Source: Haloterrigena alkaliphila
Lineage (GTDB): Archaea; Halobacteriota; Halobacteria; Halobacteriales; Natrialbaceae
NCBI RefSeq assembly: GCF_017352155.2
Contig: NZ_CP071462.1
Coordinates: 310,001 to 374,000 of the forward strand
DNA: 64,000 bases
Direction of reading: 5' to 3'
The position numbers and the translations under genes were made by a program. Below the pieces are notes generated by a model. That model was not told where the DNA came from. It ran no database searches and was given only the letters and a program-made list of their open reading frames with translations. Shown piece by piece: positions 39,920 to 48,998 of the stretch (within the stretch, counting starts at the first letter, position 1; each line of letters starts with the position of its first letter).

Positions 39920-41083
39920 ATGAAGCGGCTCCTCGAGGCCCTGTTCGGGCTGATCGCACTGACTGGCATTCCGTATCTGATCTACCTCGGGGTGTACTAC
40001 CTCCGACGACCGTCGGGGACGCCCGCCGACGCGTGGCCCCGGGAACCGTCGGTGAGCATCGTCCTGCCGACGTACAACGAGTCCGGAATCGTCGAATCGA
40101 AACTCGAGGAACTGGTCGAACTGGACTACCCGATGGAGAAGGTCGAAATCGTCGTCGTCGACTCGAGCGACGACGGAACGGCGGATCTGGTCGAGACCTT
40201 CTTCGCCGGCCGATCGGAACCGAAGCTCACGCTCATCCGCGAGGACGAACGGCGAGGCCTGGCGACCGCGCTGAACGAGGCCTACGCCGCCGCGGCGAAC
40301 GAGGTCGTCGTCAAGACCGACTGCGACTCCCGAATCGCGTCCGACGCCGTCCGGAGGGCCGTCGCGAACCTCGCCGATCCGGCGGTCGCCGCGGTGACCG
40401 GCCGCAACGCCGAGGTCCTCGGCGGGAGCGACGTCGAGCAGAATTACCGCGACATCCAGACGATGATCCAGATCCTCGAGTCCCACATCGACTCGACGCT
40501 GATCTTCCACGGCCCGTTCTCGGCGTTCGAGCGCGACCAGATCGTCCCGATCGACGAGGACTCGATCGCCGACGACACCGAACTCGCGCTGAAGATCCGG
40601 CGCAACGGGGGCCGGGTCGTCTTCGATCCCGAGATCCACTACAAGGAGGCCGCCCACTCCGACTTCGGCAAGCGCCGCGAGCAGAAGGATCGGCGCGCGA
40701 TGGGACTGCTGCGCCTGCTGTGGCGCCAGCGCGACGCGCTCGGCAGCCACGGCGCCTACGGTCGCGTCGTGTTGCCCTTCAACTGGTGGTTCATGGTGGT
40801 CTCGCCGTGGCTCGTCGGCGCCGGCGTCGCGCTCGCGACCGTCGGCTCGCTCGCCCTGCTGGGTCCCGCCGGACTGGTTACCCCAGCCGGCGTCCTCGCC
40901 TTCACGGCGCTTGGCTCGCGCGACGCCCTCGGGCCGCTCCAACCCCTCTACTCGCTGTTCGACGCCCAGATCTCGCTGCTGCGCGCGAGCGTCTCCCTGA
41001 TCCGGGCCCGCGCCGACGGCGACGAGGATACCCACGACGGCACCTGGGCGCCCGACGACGAACTACGGGAGGTGTTACAGTGA
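39920..41083 (+). CDS. GT2 glycosyltransferase, membrane-anchored
   Basis: The 387-residue family 2 glycosyltransferase has an N-terminal membrane helix (FGLIALTGIPYLIYLGVYYL). The GT-A core has VSIVLPTYNESGIVESKLEE, VVDSSDDGTADLVE, a DxD-type KTDCDSR, and a QxxRW-like region with REQKDRRAMGLLRLLWRQRDA. Two helices follow (FNWWFMVVSPWLVGAGVALA, then LALLGPAGLVTPAGVLAFTA). This architecture fits processive or lipid-linked sugar transfer with growth at the membrane. It starts a run of overlapping genes. Confidence 0.9.
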   Translation: MKRLLEALFGLIALTGIPYLIYLGVYYLRRPSGTPADAWPREPSVSIVLPTYNESGIVESKLEELVELDYPMEKVEIVVVDSSDDGTADLVETFFAGRSEPKLTLIREDERRGLATALNEAYAAAANEVVVKTDCDSRIASDAVRRAVANLADPAVAAVTGRNAEVLGGSDVEQNYRDIQTMIQILESHIDSTLIFHGPFSAFERDQIVPIDEDSIADDTELALKIRRNGGRVVFDPEIHYKEAAHSDFGKRREQKDRRAMGLLRLLWRQRDALGSHGAYGRVVLPFNWWFMVVSPWLVGAGVALATVGSLALLGPAGLVTPAGVLAFTALGSRDALGPLQPLYSLFDAQISLLRASVSLIRARADGDEDTHDGTWAPDDELREVLQ

Positions 41084-42345
41084 CCGACGCCAACGTCGCG
41101 ATCCTCCACGATCGGTTCCCCGGCATCGGCGGCGGCGAGGAGTTCGCCATCGAGGCCGCCCGCGTCCTCGAGGCGCCGATCTACACGGCCTACGTCGCCG
41201 ACGGGACCGAGATCCCCGACGACGTCGAGGTGATCCCGTTCCAGCAGGCCAAGTACACCTCGCTGCCGTGGCGTCCGTTCCTCGAGTGGAAGAACGAGGG
41301 GATGAACCCCCTCGAGACGCTCAACGTGGCGCTGGACATGACCGACGCCCACCCCGCGTTGACGGAGTACGACGTGATACTCGAGAGCGCGCCGCTGTCG
41401 AAGTACTACGTCCCGGACGTCGGCCAGCGGATCGTCCACTACCCCCACAGCCCGCCGCGGTGGCTGTACGACCTCTACCGGGACCGCCTCTCGGGCTTCA
41501 CGGCCCCGTTCGTCGAGACCGGGCTCAAGGCCTACGCGAAGGGGTGGCGGGCGCTGGACAAGGAGGCCAACGACTACGTCGACCGGTTCGTCGCGAACAG
41601 CGAACTGGTCCGGGACCGTATCCGACGCTTCTACGACCGCGACGCGACGGTCGTCTACCCGCCGGTCACGGGCGACTGGCGCGACGACGGCGACGACGGC
41701 TACTTCGTCACCTGGTCCCGGCTCGCTCCCGAGAAGCGGATCGACACCATCGCGAAGGCCTTCGCGGGGCTCGACGAGCGGCTCGTGATCGCCGGCGACG
41801 GAGAACAGCGCGAGCAACTCGAGGCCTTCGCGAAAAACTACGACAACATCGAGGTGCGGGGCTACGTCGAGGACATCGAGTCGCTGGTCGCGCGGGCCAC
41901 CGCGGTCGTCTACGCCCCCAAGCAGGAGGACTTCGGCCTCGTCGGCGCCGAGGCCATGATGGCCGGGAAACCCCTGCTCGGCGTGAACGAGGGCTTCACG
42001 GCCTATCAGGTACAGGGCGGTCGAACGGGGCTGCTCTTCGAACCGACCGTCGAGTCGATCCGCGAGACGGTTCGGCGGTTCGATCCCGCCGACTTCGACG
42101 CGAACGAGATCCGCGCGGAGGCCAGACGGTACGAGTACGACCGCTTCGCGGCGGGCCTGCGCGAGGTTATCGAGGATGTGGCGGCACCCGAGACCGCCGC
42201 GCCGGAACCCGTGCCAGTGACGGAGCGGAAACCGGAAGCAGAGCCGGCGTCGCAGTCGACAACGGAATCGGACCGCGCAGACGAGGATCGACGCGCCGAG
42301 CAGCGGCGCGAGGACGAGCGCGCTGAGGGGGTGGCCGATCGGTGA
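41080..42345 (+). CDS. GT4-family glycosyltransferase
   Basis: The 421-residue GT-B protein starts at GTG 41080, overlapping the previous stop by 4 nt. Seen are VAILHDRFPGIGGGEEFAIE, VHYPHSPPRWLYDLYRDRL, TWSRLAPEKRIDTIAKAF (sugar-nucleotide-domain start), VIAGDGEQREQLEAFA, and the EX7E-type YAPKQEDFGLVGAEAMMAGK. The last 60 residues are low-complexity (PVPVTERKPEAEPASQSTTE). It transfers a sugar from a nucleotide donor; specificity is unknown. Confidence 0.9.
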   Translation: MTDANVAILHDRFPGIGGGEEFAIEAARVLEAPIYTAYVADGTEIPDDVEVIPFQQAKYTSLPWRPFLEWKNEGMNPLETLNVALDMTDAHPALTEYDVILESAPLSKYYVPDVGQRIVHYPHSPPRWLYDLYRDRLSGFTAPFVETGLKAYAKGWRALDKEANDYVDRFVANSELVRDRIRRFYDRDATVVYPPVTGDWRDDGDDGYFVTWSRLAPEKRIDTIAKAFAGLDERLVIAGDGEQREQLEAFAKNYDNIEVRGYVEDIESLVARATAVVYAPKQEDFGLVGAEAMMAGKPLLGVNEGFTAYQVQGGRTGLLFEPTVESIRETVRRFDPADFDANEIRAEARRYEYDRFAAGLREVIEDVAAPETAAPEPVPVTERKPEAEPASQSTTESDRADEDRRAEQRREDERAEGVADR

Positions 42346-43442
42346 CGGCGAGCACGACCGCTCGCGGCGAGGGCGGCGACTCGAGGGGGTCCCGGGGCCG
42401 GACGGACCCCGATCACGCACGTCCCCGGGAATCGGAATCCGGTAATCGGTGTCTGCTCTACCAGAACAGCGACGCCCACCCCGCCCACCGGGTGTTCGCC
42501 GACGCCGTCGGCGCCGATCGGCGCCACTTCGAGACCGGGCGACCGCCCGGATCCGGGGGGAACACCGAACGAATCGCCGATCGGCTCCGAACCGCCGGGA
42601 CCCTCCCCGCCTACGACACCGTCATCGCGGAGGGGAGCGCGCCGCTCCAGACCGGGCTCGCGTACAAACTGCGCCACCCGGGGACGACCCTCGTCTACCT
42701 CGCCGCCGACGAGACGTTCTACACCCTGTCCGAGCGGCCGACGCGATTCTTCTGGCGCGGACTGAAGCCGCTCTCGAGTCGACTGCTCGACGGCGTGATT
42801 GCGGTCGGTCGGGACGTTTACCGCTGGGGGCGACCGTACCTCGGCGACGTTCCGGTCGCGTACGTCCGGCCGCCGATCGACGACGGGAAGTACGAACGGC
42901 TCGCGTCGCTCTCGCCGAACTCGCCGCAAGATCCGTTCACGATCCTCTCAGCTGGCGAGGCCAAACCGGCCAACGGCTACGATCGACTGACTCGAGCGGT
43001 CGAGCGATTCGCCGACGCGGTCGAAAGCGACGTTCGACTGGTGATACTCGGCGAGGGTCACGAGAGGGAAGGGTACGCGGATCGATCCCGCGTCCTCACG
43101 CCCGGGTTCGTCGATCTGGATACCTTCGCCGACTGGTTCGAGCGCGCGAGCGTCTACGTCCAGTCGTCGCGCGGCGACGCCTTCCCTGTCGCTGCGCTCG
43201 AGGGGATCCTCTCGGGGACGCCGACGGTGGTCACCGAGGCGACCGGCGTTCGGGAACTCCTCCCCGCTCGGCAGGTCGTCCCGCCGACCGAACGGGGGCT
43301 GCTCGAGGGGCTGCGGGACACCTTCGAGCGGTCGCCGGCGGAACGGGAGGCCACCGCGAACGACCAGCGAGACCTCGTCGCCGATCTGACCGAATCGAAT
43401 CAGGGCAAACGCTTCGGCGCCGCGCTGGAGGCACTCGCATGA
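42342..43442 (+). CDS. GT4-like glycosyltransferase
   Basis: The 366-residue protein starts at GTG 42342 with a 4-nt overlap. The first 30 residues are low-complexity. The GT-B C-terminal half has TILSAGEAKPANGYDRLTRA, RLVILGEGHEREGY, LTPGFVDLDTFADWFERASV and the EX7E-like QSSRGDAFPVAALEGILSGT. The N-terminal acceptor domain is diverged (TVIAEGSAPLQTGLAYKLRH). It forms one translationally coupled unit with the genes on both sides. Confidence 0.86.
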   Translation: MTASTTARGEGGDSRGSRGRTDPDHARPRESESGNRCLLYQNSDAHPAHRVFADAVGADRRHFETGRPPGSGGNTERIADRLRTAGTLPAYDTVIAEGSAPLQTGLAYKLRHPGTTLVYLAADETFYTLSERPTRFFWRGLKPLSSRLLDGVIAVGRDVYRWGRPYLGDVPVAYVRPPIDDGKYERLASLSPNSPQDPFTILSAGEAKPANGYDRLTRAVERFADAVESDVRLVILGEGHEREGYADRSRVLTPGFVDLDTFADWFERASVYVQSSRGDAFPVAALEGILSGTPTVVTEATGVRELLPARQVVPPTERGLLEGLRDTFERSPAEREATANDQRDLVADLTESNQGKRFGAALEALA

Positions 43443-44941
43443 CCGAAACCCAACGACCGAATATCGTCGTCCTCTGTCTCGACACCGTCAGGAAGGACGT
43501 CTACGACCGGTACGCGACCCGACTCCGGGAGCGGGCCGCCGTCCGCTTCGAGGGGATGCGGGCGCTCGGCGGCTGGAGCGTCCCGAGCCACGCCGGGATG
43601 CTGACCGGCTCGGTTCCCTCCGAGACGGGCGTTCACGCCCACCAGCGGCGGTTCGATCCGATCGACCGCGAGGACACGTGGATCGCGCCCCTCGAGCGGC
43701 AGGGGTACGAGTCGGTCTGCGTCACGTCGAACATCTACGCCAGCCCCGTCTTCGGGTTCGACCGGTTCTTCGATCGGACGATCCCCATCTCGCCGAGCCG
43801 TAGGCTGCCCGAGGGGATGGACGTCCAGGAACACATCTCCGATCGGTCGACCGACGGCGTCGAGGCCTACGCCGATTTCGTCCGCGAGGCCCTCGCCCAC
43901 GACTACCCGCTGCGGTCGCTGGCCAACGGCGTCCTCCTCAAACTCGACGACGTGAGCCGGAAGCTCCCGATCGAGAAGCCGACCGACTTCGGCGGTCGGG
44001 CGATCGCGCGGACGCTCGAGCGGGAAGTCACCGAATCCGACGGGCCGGTGGTCGCCTTCGCAAACCTCATGGACGCCCACGGGCCCCACACCGCGTTTCG
44101 CGGGCTGGACGACTCGATCCACGGCGTCTCGAGCGACTTTCACTCGAGTTCGTTCCGCGATTCGGACGTCAACGTCGCTGACGGCCTCGGCGAATATGAG
44201 TCGGACGTCGAGCGCGTCCGTCGACTGTACGCCGCGACGGTCGACTACCTCGATCGGGTCGTCGACGACCTCCTGTCCGCGCTGGCGGCCGGCGACGACC
44301 GCGAGTCGATCCTGCTCGTGACGGCCGACCACGGCGAGAACCTCGGTTACGAGTCCGAGGGCTACCTCATGAACCACATGAGCAGCCTCTCGGAGGGGCT
44401 GTTGCACGTCCCCTTCGACGTCGTCCCCACGAGCGACCGCGCCCTCGAGCTCGCGGTCGACGATATCGACGCCGCCACCGGCGCCGACGAACGGAGCGCG
44501 ACCGCCGACGGTGCTACCGGCCCCGTCGACGTGACCGGACTCAGCTCGCACGCCGACCTCGGCGACCTGGTCCGGTCGATCGCGAGCGACGACCCGTTCG
44601 ATCCGTTCGCCCTCGAGCGCGAGCGCGCCCGCGCAGAGATCGTCGGCTCCGGCTCCGGCATCCCCGAAGGCGGGGACGAATCGTACTGGGACCGCGGCCA
44701 GCGGGTCGTCTACGAGGGCGAGCGGAAGTACTACCGCGACCAGCTCGGCGCCGAGGCGGTGTACGACGTCTCCGGACCGCCGTCGAAAGGGGTCGAACTG
44801 CCCGACGAGACGGTACCCGACGGGCTTTTCGAATCCGCCTTCGGCGACTGGGTCGCCGACGACGAGCGCGACGGACGTGGCCACGCCGAGGAAGTCGACG
44901 CGGCGAGTCGCGCGCGACTGGAGGATCTGGGATACCTGTGA
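43439..44941 (+). CDS. Sulfatase-like protein of the alkaline phosphatase superfamily (1)
   Basis: The 500-residue protein has the metal sites of sulfatases: VVLCLDTVRKDVY at the start, ANLMDAHGPH in the middle and VTADHGENLGYESEGY later. At the nucleophile position the CxPxR signature is replaced by SVPSH (S47, H51 in GGWSVPSHAGMLTG), so formylglycine conversion is doubtful. A long tail (WDRGQRVVYEGERKYYRDQL) ends in ARLEDLGYL. Location in a glycan operon suggests removal or transfer of sulfate or phosphate groups on a sugar chain. No signal peptide is seen. Confidence 0.84.
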   Translation: MTETQRPNIVVLCLDTVRKDVYDRYATRLRERAAVRFEGMRALGGWSVPSHAGMLTGSVPSETGVHAHQRRFDPIDREDTWIAPLERQGYESVCVTSNIYASPVFGFDRFFDRTIPISPSRRLPEGMDVQEHISDRSTDGVEAYADFVREALAHDYPLRSLANGVLLKLDDVSRKLPIEKPTDFGGRAIARTLEREVTESDGPVVAFANLMDAHGPHTAFRGLDDSIHGVSSDFHSSSFRDSDVNVADGLGEYESDVERVRRLYAATVDYLDRVVDDLLSALAAGDDRESILLVTADHGENLGYESEGYLMNHMSSLSEGLLHVPFDVVPTSDRALELAVDDIDAATGADERSATADGATGPVDVTGLSSHADLGDLVRSIASDDPFDPFALERERARAEIVGSGSGIPEGGDESYWDRGQRVVYEGERKYYRDQLGAEAVYDVSGPPSKGVELPDETVPDGLFESAFGDWVADDERDGRGHAEEVDAASRARLEDLGYL

Positions 44942-44981
44942 GCACGAACTCGATTCGAACGATGAACACGAATACGAACCC

Positions 44982-46091
44982 ATGACGGACACCACACTGC
45001 TAGTCACGGTCGATTCCCTCAGGACCGATCACGTCCAGTACATGCCCCATACCCTGGAGTTCCTGGACGACACCCACGACGCCGCCTTCGCCACGAGCAC
45101 CGCGACGCCCGGCAGCTTCCCCGCGATCATCGGCGGGGAGTACCCGACCGGGAGCGGCCTCGAGCCCGAGGCCAGCGTCGCCCACGAGTTCGACGCCCGC
45201 TGCGTCGGAATCACGACGAACCACCTGCTGTCCGCGGAGTACGACTACGCGACCGGCTTCGACTCGTTCACGTCGCCCAAGGGCGGCGGCGAGTCGCTGA
45301 AGGACAAGGGCGCGATCCTGCTCGAGCGCGGCTCGCTCCCCTACAAGGTCGCCAGCTGGGGGTACAACCGCTACCAGCAGCTCCGGAGCTACGTCGAGGA
45401 GACCGAGAAGTCGTTCCGCCCCGCGGACGACGTCGTCGACCAGTTTCTCGGCGAGGTCTCCGGCCGCGACGAGTGGTTCGGCTGGCTGCACTTCATGGAG
45501 CCCCACCATCCCTACGACCCCGACGGCGCGGATATCGACCGAGCGGAGGCACAGCGGATCACCCGCCGCGTGCTCTCGGATCGCGGCTCCGACGAGGACG
45601 AGGCCCTCGTCCGGGACCTCTACCGACGGGAGGTCGCCGAACTCGACGCGGCCCTCGAGTCCCTCTGGGACGCGATCCCCGACGGAACGCGCGTCGTCTT
45701 CTGCGGCGATCACGGCGAACTGCTCGGCGAGGACGGCCTCTGGGGCCACCCCGGCGAGATGCGCCCCGAACTGCTGAACGTCCCGTTCGGAACGCGCAAC
45801 GCCCCCGACGTCGGCGAGGTCGTCTCCCTGATCGACGTCCCGACGATCCTGACCGGCGCCGAACACCGCCAGGGGACGCTCGACCGCGAGATCGCATTCG
45901 CCGCCTACGGGGACCGAAAGGCGGCGATGACCGCCGACCACATCGCGACGGAGGCCGGCACGTATCGACTCGAGGACGGCGAGCGGGTGGAAGACCCCTC
46001 CCTCGAGCGGGAACGCGAGCGGTTCGATCCCGCCTACGTCGTCAAGGAGGACGCGCTGCAGGAAGACCTGGAGGATCTCGGCTACGCATGA
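44982..46091 (+). CDS. Sulfatase-like protein of the alkaline phosphatase superfamily (2)
   Basis: The 369-residue protein begins MTDTTLLVTVDSLRTDHVQY (ATG at 44982). The nucleophile region is TATPGSFPAIIGGEYPTG, with Thr or Ser instead of Cys and no CxPxR. Metal motifs are LHFMEPHHPYDPD and VFCGDHGELLGEDGLWGHPG. It ends LQEDLEDLGYA. It is shorter than classical sulfatases. No export signal is seen, so a cytoplasmic or peripheral role is likely. It starts 40 nt after the previous gene. Confidence 0.82.
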   Translation: MTDTTLLVTVDSLRTDHVQYMPHTLEFLDDTHDAAFATSTATPGSFPAIIGGEYPTGSGLEPEASVAHEFDARCVGITTNHLLSAEYDYATGFDSFTSPKGGGESLKDKGAILLERGSLPYKVASWGYNRYQQLRSYVEETEKSFRPADDVVDQFLGEVSGRDEWFGWLHFMEPHHPYDPDGADIDRAEAQRITRRVLSDRGSDEDEALVRDLYRREVAELDAALESLWDAIPDGTRVVFCGDHGELLGEDGLWGHPGEMRPELLNVPFGTRNAPDVGEVVSLIDVPTILTGAEHRQGTLDREIAFAAYGDRKAAMTADHIATEAGTYRLEDGERVEDPSLERERERFDPAYVVKEDALQEDLEDLGYA

Positions 46092-47002
46092 CGGTCGTCG
46101 TACTGGCGCTCGACGCGCTCGATGCCGGGTTGATCGACCACTTCGATCTCGACGCCTACCGCCTCGCGTCCGGCGGCGAGATCGAGACGTTCGCGAACAC
46201 CCAGGACGTCCCCTATACCCCGGAGGTCTGGGCGACCGTCGCGACCGGACTCGAGCCGGCCGAGCACGGGATCACCGGCGGCGGCACGAGCGAGTGGGAG
46301 AATCCCGCGCTCGACCTCGCGTCGACGGTCACGGGCCACCTCGACGAGTCGACGCGGGGGACGCTCGGGAAGCTCGTGCGGTCGCGAACCGGCACGCGCG
46401 AGCGCATCGGCGAGACGGACCGCGAGTCGATGTTCGACGCCGACGACGCGGTCGTCCACAACTGGCCGGGCGTCCACGACGGCCAGCCGCTCCAGCGAGC
46501 GTGGGACCTGATGAACGCAGTCGCCGAGGGAATGTCCCGCAGCGAGTTCGAGCGCGAACTGTTCGGCCTCTGCGCCCAGCAGTTCGGCTGGGCCCGCGAG
46601 ATGCTCGAGCACCCGGTCTCGATCGCCGGCGTCCACGTCCACACGCTGGACGCGGCGGGCCACGCCTACGCGGATGACGAGGAGGCGTTGCGTCGCGCCT
46701 ACGAACGCGTCGGCGAGTACGTCCAGGAAATCGTCGCCGCCCTCGGCGAGGACGACGAACTCCTCGTCGTCAGTGACCACGGCATGCGAACCGAGTTCTA
46801 CCCGCCCGACGCCGGCGAGAAGCCGGCGAGTCACTCCTGGCGCGCGTACGCGAGTTCCACGGCGGACACGTATCCGAAATCGGTCTACGACGTGCGCCGG
46901 TGGGTGGAGGAGCGCGCGGCGGCGTCCGAAACGGGCGCATCCGACGACGAGGGGATCGACATGCCGACCGAACGCCTGCGCGAACTCGGCTACCTCGACT
47001 GA
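46088..47002 (+). CDS. Type I phosphodiesterase/alkaline-phosphatase-superfamily protein
   Basis: The 304-residue protein begins MTVVVLALDALDAGLIDHF. The probable nucleophile is T44 in VPYTPEVWATVATGLEPAEHG, and the metal motifs are HVHTLDAAGHAYAD and LVVSDHGMRTEF. This pattern matches nucleotide pyrophosphatase/phosphodiesterase-like proteins rather than sulfatases. It ends ERLRELGYLD. Its start overlaps the previous gene by 4 nt, and it is the last gene before the repeat and tRNA. Confidence 0.83.
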   Translation: MTVVVLALDALDAGLIDHFDLDAYRLASGGEIETFANTQDVPYTPEVWATVATGLEPAEHGITGGGTSEWENPALDLASTVTGHLDESTRGTLGKLVRSRTGTRERIGETDRESMFDADDAVVHNWPGVHDGQPLQRAWDLMNAVAEGMSRSEFERELFGLCAQQFGWAREMLEHPVSIAGVHVHTLDAAGHAYADDEEALRRAYERVGEYVQEIVAALGEDDELLVVSDHGMRTEFYPPDAGEKPASHSWRAYASSTADTYPKSVYDVRRWVEERAAASETGASDDEGIDMPTERLRELGYLD

Positions 47003-47087
47003 CCGCGACACCGAACCGCTCGGCCGTCAGTCGGTGTCTCGATCGGTATCAATGACTTCCATGTTGTTCCTGCTGACCGACCGATAC

Positions 47088-47220
47088 GCGGTGGCGCGCG
47101 CTGTCGACCGACCGAGTGCTAACGAGGGCGGTCGACACACTGCGCGAGGGATGAGCGAACGAAGTGAGCGAATCGGCTGGGGAGGGTGTGGCTATTCCCT
47201 GCCGCCACGATAGCAGGCTG
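47088..47220 (+). repeat. Dispersed about 130-bp repeat, copy B
   Basis: From GCGGTGGCGCGCGCTGTC to CCACGATAGCAGGCTG it matches copy A (20683-20817) in the same orientation and copy C (39640-39769) in reverse. It lies 85 nt after the phosphodiesterase-like gene. The rest of 47003-47576 holds no gene that I can support. Confidence 0.75.
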
Positions 47221-47420
47221 TGACTCGTCGCATTTCTCCGGTACCGCTTCGCTGTCTTCTTTCCACGTCCGCGTAGCAGTTGCCTCCCGTTTGCAGACGG
47301 GATGGTCGCATTCGACCCTCTGATGTCCGACTTCAGAGCGTTATGACCTCGAGTCCGGAATTTCCGAACAGTCACACGAGTTCGTGGCCGCCTCGAGAAG
47401 AAGGTTGGCGCGATTTGACG

Positions 47421-47528
47421 ATTTGAACCACGCCGAGACGTGCTCGCTCACGGCGCTTCGCGCCGTTCGCAATCGCGGTCGCGTTTGCGACCGCGCTCTC
47501 GCTGCGCGCGTCTCGACTGGTTCAAACT
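47421..47528. repeat. Long imperfect inverted repeat with internal hairpins
   Basis: ATTTGAACCACGCCGAGAC (47421-47439) and its counterpart at 47510-47528 (GTCTCGACTGGTTCAAACT) pair imperfectly. Inside are GGCGC-TTC-GCGCC near 47452-47464 and the perfect CGCGGTCGC-GTTT-GCGACCGCG at 47474-47495. Both outer arms contain GGTTCAAA, like a tRNA T-loop. It lies 48 nt from the tRNA-Met gene. Confidence 0.6.
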
Positions 47529-47576
47529 ACCACCGTGCTATACTCGCCGCTCGCGGATTTGCTCGCGGCAAAAGTA

Positions 47577-47651
47577 TAGCGGGAGGTAGATTTGAACTAC
47601 CGATCTGCGGGTTATGAGCCCGCCGGAATCTCCTGGCTATCCCATCCCGCT
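47577..47651 (-). tRNA. Initiator tRNA-Met (CAT)
   Basis: The 75-nt minus-strand sequence folds into a full cloverleaf: acceptor AGCGGGA pairing with TCCCGCT, D-arm GGATAGCCAGGAGATTCC, anticodon arm GCGGGCTCATAACCCGC with CAT, and T-arm GGTAGTTCAAATCTACC. The A1:U72 pair and the three G:C pairs at the base of the anticodon loop mark an archaeal initiator rather than an elongator. The gene encodes no CCA. Confidence 0.95.
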
Positions 47652-47870
47652 GTCCTCTACTCTCTGCTGGCCACGATTAAGGCTTGATATTCGCTTCCCG
47701 TCTCAGAGAGACTACCAAACTCTCGGAACGTGATCCGTACGGAGTCGTCAGCGGCGGATTACCGTATACGATCATCACGGATCGCTCCGCTCGACGCAAC
47801 TCGACTCGAGATCGGCATCTACAATCACCATTCGGTACCGAATCGAACTGTTGTCTGTCCGTAGTCGCCC

Positions 47871-47880
47871 CATAATTATG
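47871..47880 (+). promoter_or_regulatory. TATA-like box for the pyruvyltransferase-like gene
   Basis: CATAATTATG is centred 30 nt before the ATG at 47906, which favours that start over the in-frame ATG at 47891. Confidence 0.45.
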
Positions 47881-47905
47881 GCCCGTTCCGGTGGAGACGG
47901 GCGTA

Positions 47906-48916
47906 ATGAGAATCCTGCTTTTGCGGACGTGGACGACGAACATCGGAAACGGATTCATCGACTACGGGGCGAGGGCGATGCTCGAGCGGGCGTTTCCCGA
48001 CGCGGACATCGTCGAGACCGGCGGCTACCCCAACCACGCGGCGGACACCGCGGCGCTGTGGGGCGGCACCCGGAAGCTCGCCCGGATGACGGGGTTCGGG
48101 CAGTCCGACTACGAGTCGCCGACCCACCGGATTCGGCAGAATACGATGAACGTCAGCGAACTGATCGACGCCGATCTGGCCGTCCTGCCGGGCTGCGTGC
48201 TCTCCCGGCCGACGTTCCGGAAGTACTTCGACACCCTCCGGAAACTCCGGGAGCGAGAGATTCCGATCGTTATTATCGGCGGGGGCGGCGAGGAGTACGA
48301 CGAGGCCGAGCGGAAGGACGTCGAGGCCGTCTTCGACGCGCTCGACATCGAGGTCCTGCTCACGCGGGATCGAACCGCCCACGAGGAATACGGCGACCTC
48401 GTGGAGTACCTGTACGACGGGATCGACTGTTCGCTGTTCCTGGGCGACGCTCACCAGCCGCCCGAAGCGAATCAGGAGTTCGACGTCCACACGTTCGACA
48501 AGGGCGAGGAACCGGACGTCGACGGCGCGTCGACGATCATCCGGCCCGACCACGCCCCCTTCGACGAACCGTACCACTTCCCGGTCGGCGAGCGAGCGCG
48601 GGAACTGGTCGGCCTCGAGACGCCGCTGTTCGAGGAGGAGAACGTCTTCGTCTCCGATCTGGTGACCGACTACCTCTTCCTCTACGCCAACGCGGACGTG
48701 GTGCGGTCCGACCGGATCCACGCCTGCCTCCCCGCGCTGACCTACGGCAACCGGGCCCAGTTCTACTTCGACACCCCGCGAGCGAACCTGTTCGACCGGG
48801 TGCCGATCGACGGCGACGTCACGAGCGAACCGGTCCGGTTCGACATGGACGGACTCGAGCGCGAGAAAGAGGCGCAGGTCGAGGCCCTCGAGGAGGGGGT
48901 CGCGACGGTCCTGTGA
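47906..48916 (+). CDS. Polysaccharide pyruvyltransferase-like protein
   Basis: The 336-residue protein begins MRILLLRTWTTNIGNGFIDYGARAML, the typical opening of the PS_pyruv_trans family (CsaB/WcaK). It continues ADLAVLPGCVLSRPTFRKYF, IVIIGGGGEEYDEAE, VLLTRDRTAHEEYG, and a C-terminal DVVRSDRIHACLPALTYGN like the conserved RxH-containing strand. The family adds pyruvate ketals to surface sugars; some members have other roles. It is the first gene of the right half of the glycan region. Confidence 0.82.
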   Translation: MRILLLRTWTTNIGNGFIDYGARAMLERAFPDADIVETGGYPNHAADTAALWGGTRKLARMTGFGQSDYESPTHRIRQNTMNVSELIDADLAVLPGCVLSRPTFRKYFDTLRKLREREIPIVIIGGGGEEYDEAERKDVEAVFDALDIEVLLTRDRTAHEEYGDLVEYLYDGIDCSLFLGDAHQPPEANQEFDVHTFDKGEEPDVDGASTIIRPDHAPFDEPYHFPVGERARELVGLETPLFEEENVFVSDLVTDYLFLYANADVVRSDRIHACLPALTYGNRAQFYFDTPRANLFDRVPIDGDVTSEPVRFDMDGLEREKEAQVEALEEGVATVL

Positions 48917-48998
48917 GCGGAACTGTGACGGGGACTCGACGCCCTCCGGCGGCCGGTTCCATTGCCGGGAGTAGGTTCTTTACCGGAGGTATGGAACG

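Noticed and set aside
43439-44941. A classical formylglycine arylsulfatase
   Set aside because: The CxPxR or SxPxR signature is absent (SVPSH found), so the plain sulfatase call was weakened to sulfatase-like.
47421-47528. A second tRNA gene
   Set aside because: The GGTTCAAA-containing arms form a long inverted repeat, but no anticodon arm or acceptor stem can be folded.
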